Positions 62,664 through 64,000 of a DNA stretch of 64,000 nt are shown here, in pieces. The stretch is from Phocaeicola plebeius (lineage in GTDB: Bacteria > Bacteroidota > Bacteroidia > Bacteroidales > Bacteroidaceae), in assembly GCF_003437535.1 (NCBI RefSeq), contig NZ_QSQT01000010.1, forward strand, positions 1-64,000. The letters run 5' to 3'. The position numbers and the translations under genes are program-made. The stretch's first letter is position 1. Every line of letters begins with the position of its first letter. A model generated the notes under the pieces. That model saw only the letters and a program-made list of their open reading frames with translations. It made no database searches and had not been told where the DNA came from.

Positions 62664-62876
62664 TTAATAAATCAATTTTGCATGTTTTATCACATCCCAG
62701 GCATTGCAAGCCCATCGGCTGTGTGGCACGCCTTCTTTGGTCTTGTATCTTATCCTTCCGGATTCGCACAACTCTTTCAGCCTTTTGAGACCGCCTACTA
62801 TCGAAGCTGCTTCGTATTTCCCGAAAGACTTGTTGTTTAAGACGATTTTCAATACATCTTCGTTTATCATAAGCAT
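62664..62876 (-). CDS. Small HTH-like hypothetical protein
   Basis: 70 aa: FGKYEAASIVGGLKRLKELC and ESGRIRYKTKEGVPHSRWAC, resembling a winged-helix of excisionase type. Not certain. Confidence 0.55.
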   Translation of the reverse strand: MLMINEDVLKIVLNNKSFGKYEAASIVGGLKRLKELCESGRIRYKTKEGVPHSRWACNAWDVIKHAKLIY

Positions 62877-62877
62877 T

Positions 62878-63120
62878 TTATTTTAAGCAGATAATTGCCG
62901 AAAAACCCGGATACTCTGTTGCTGATACCCGGTATTTCACGTCCATTTTGTTTTTAAGTGTCCCGATCAAGCGGAGGTCACGATTGCGGCGTGATGCTTC
63001 CAGCTTGATTCCGTTATGCCGTTTCTTGTCATAGGGAACCTTGTAGATGTCCCCTTTCTTCATTTCGTCAAAAAGACGTACTGTCTGGTAGTTTTCGTCT
63101 ACTGTAATTTCTCTAACCAT
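62878..63120 (-). CDS. Small basic hypothetical protein
   Basis: 80 aa: DIYKVPYDKKRHNGIKLEAS and RRNRDLRLIGTLKN. Beta-rich and basic; unknown. Confidence 0.58.
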   Translation of the reverse strand: MVREITVDENYQTVRLFDEMKKGDIYKVPYDKKRHNGIKLEASRRNRDLRLIGTLKNKMDVKYRVSATEYPGFSAIICLK

Positions 63121-63142
63121 AGTTTAAGTATTTGATTGTTTG

Positions 63143-63218
63143 CTGGCAGAACGGGACTTGAACCCGTGACTTCCATGCTAACCCTTACATGGCGTTCTAC
63201 CGCCTGAACTATCTGCCA
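63143..63218 (-). tRNA. tRNA with a 10-nt anticodon loop
   Basis: Acceptor TGGCAGA/TCTGCCA, D stem GTTC/GAAC, anticodon stem CCATG/CATGG, variable AAGTC, and T stem ACGGG/CCCGT with TTCAAGT are all canonical. The anticodon loop is TAAGGGTTAG, ten bases instead of seven, so the decoded codon cannot be assigned. CCA is not encoded. Confidence 0.75.
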
Positions 63219-63275
63219 ATGAAAATGCCGGACTTTATGGCCCGGCATCTACCCATTTTCTATAACCCATAAAAA

Positions 63276-63464
63276 CTAATCGACTAGTACAACCAGCGAT
63301 TTGACCATGTTCTTGAAGTTGTCAAACTTCGATTCAATCTTTTTCTTTTCTTCCATGTAATACAGCATTGATTTTTTGTATTCCTCCGATTCGCGTTGCA
63401 GATTCTGTGTGTATGCCACGAGTTCATCATGCGTCATACCCTGTAATTCCTCATTTGTTTTCAT
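63276..63464 (-). CDS. Small coiled-coil hypothetical protein
   Basis: 62 aa, charged coiled coil (DELVAYTQNLQRESEEYKKS, YYMEEKKKIESKFDNFKNM). Overlapped by the upstream 54-aa gene. Unknown. Confidence 0.6.
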   Translation of the reverse strand: MKTNEELQGMTHDELVAYTQNLQRESEEYKKSMLYYMEEKKKIESKFDNFKNMVKSLVVLVD

Positions 63465-63615
63465 GTCTATTCTTTTTAATGTTCTTGATTTCTGTTTCTA
63501 TCTCCTTATCGAACAGCTCCCGTCTGTCCAGTTCCCTTGAGCGTGCCGCCAGAATGGCACTGATGTCCGCAAATTCATCACAGATGCTTTTTATTGTTTC
63601 TTGCAGCTCGTTCAT
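63451..63615 (-). CDS. Small helical hypothetical protein
   Basis: 54 aa (NELQETIKSICDEFADISAI, then LAARSRELDRRELFDKEIET). It overlaps genes on both sides, consistent with a packed early operon. Not recognised. Confidence 0.5.
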   Translation of the reverse strand: MNELQETIKSICDEFADISAILAARSRELDRRELFDKEIETEIKNIKKNRHENK

Positions 63616-63748
63616 TGTCCAGTCTGTTTGCGATTGAAAAACCAGTGATTATAAACCCGACAAATCCTATCCAGTACATAGCAGACAGGTCTTGATTGAA
63701 GTGCATTACCAGAACGGACAATGCACAGAGAAAAAGTAGTATTTTCAT
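63578..63748 (-). CDS. Small two-helix membrane protein
   Basis: 56 aa: ILLFLCALSVLVMHF and MYWIGFVGFIITGFSIA, then a basic tail. Start lies in ACACGGTTATG, a one-base variant of the sRNA target. Unknown. Confidence 0.55.
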   Translation of the reverse strand: MKILLFLCALSVLVMHFNQDLSAMYWIGFVGFIITGFSIANRLDNERAARNNKKHL

Positions 63749-63757
63749 AACCGTGTG
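63746..63757 (-). promoter_or_regulatory. sRNA target-like site of the 56-aa gene
   Basis: CACACGGTTATG, 12 nt pairing with the sRNA with one G-U instead of A-U. Confidence 0.45.
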
Positions 63758-64000
63758 TATTAAATATCGCTCCCGTGGGCGTTCCGGTGGTTGCCTTACT
63801 GCTTATCAAAGGTCTGGTAAGCCACGGGTATATATAGTTCATGCTGGTGTCTAATCAGTGAAGATTGTCTTTATAGGCGACCTACGCCCACCTGCAATCG
63901 TATAAGTCGTTTTTGTTATCTGTGTGATTCGTATGCTGCGTTTGCTTAGTGCAGCCCTTTACTCATACTCTTTTCACACAGCCGTTATCGCTACTCAGTC
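63758..64000. other. Structured non-coding end of window
   Basis: No supported gene. On the minus strand CCCGTGG/CCACGGG and CTTAC/GTAAG repeats can nest, which suggests a structured leader for the 56-aa gene. It is too close to the edge to judge. Confidence 0.35.

Noticed and set aside
43647-63218. 8-nt match between the ten-base anticodon loop and the start of copy C (TAACCCTT)
   Set aside because: Copies A and B lack it, so it is probably coincidence.
63612-63842. 76-codon minus-strand frame at the right end
   Set aside because: It runs out of frame across the 56-aa membrane gene, which has a better start context and clear helices.
63758-64000. Right attachment site of the prophage
   Set aside because: No copy of the tRNA-Thr 3' end was seen; phage genes continue to the edge, so the site must lie outside.

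Overview
The window looks like a Bacteroides/Phocaeicola-type genome (Bacteroidales). The evidence is Bacteroidetes promoters of the form TTG/TTTG, 19-20 bp, TAnnTTTG; a type II-C CRISPR-Cas locus with 47-bp repeats and a Cas9 of about 1500 residues; and Bacteroides-style carAB, GH43-like and tyrosine recombinase proteins. Host chromosome occupies about 1-13230. An integrated temperate siphophage starts beside a tRNA-Thr(CGT) gene and runs off the right edge of the window, so the far attachment site is not visible.

Host part. A 13-repeat CRISPR array (72-1035) converges on cas2, cas1 and cas9 (minus strand). A tracrRNA is transcribed divergently from the cas9 promoter region (6986-7072). Next come carB and carA (minus) behind a 265-nt leader with a possible attenuator, a secreted GH43-like beta-propeller enzyme, and tRNA-Thr.

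Prophage part, left to right. Integrase (plus) is followed by a small gene, then a minus-strand putAbiC-type abortive-infection gene, then the late genes on the minus strand: lysis (spanin-like, amidase, holins), tail fibres and tail hub, tape measure, tail chaperones with a probable -1 frameshift, tail tube, connectors, capsid, head fibre, scaffold, a HicAB cassette with its own promoter and terminator, portal and terminase. Upstream of terminase lie a ParB/PP-loop pair, an ASCH protein, an odd tRNA, a DUF3873 protein, a class II glutamine amidotransferase and an amidoligase. A divergent operator region separates these from a plus-strand cassette: an XRE/zinc regulator, a membrane coiled-coil protein and an 871-aa HD-Hsp90 ATPase fusion. 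The rest (49.4-63.75 kb, minus strand) holds replication and recombination genes: PcfJ/PcfK, DnaC-like loader, O-like initiator with internal iterons, SF2 helicase, NinG, NinB-like, an SSB-like DUF3127 protein, a PD-(D/E)XK nuclease and ERF. It also holds an SPFH lipoprotein, a homing endonuclease and two abnormal tRNA-like RNAs.

Two signals look new. First, a plus-strand small RNA (about 50208-50260) with its own -7 box and terminator carries two copies of AATCGTGTGG. The full seed is complementary over 11-12 nt, including the AUG, to the translation starts of four phage genes (ASCH, amidoligase, ERF and a 56-aa membrane protein); the fourth has one G-U pair. Second, three related small basic-protein genes (41812-42069, 43488-43673, 49454-49687) each begin with an ATG, meet an in-frame stop after 3-8 codons (TAG, TGA and TAA respectively), and then continue in the same frame into a conserved protein with no usable start codon at the start of that conserved frame.
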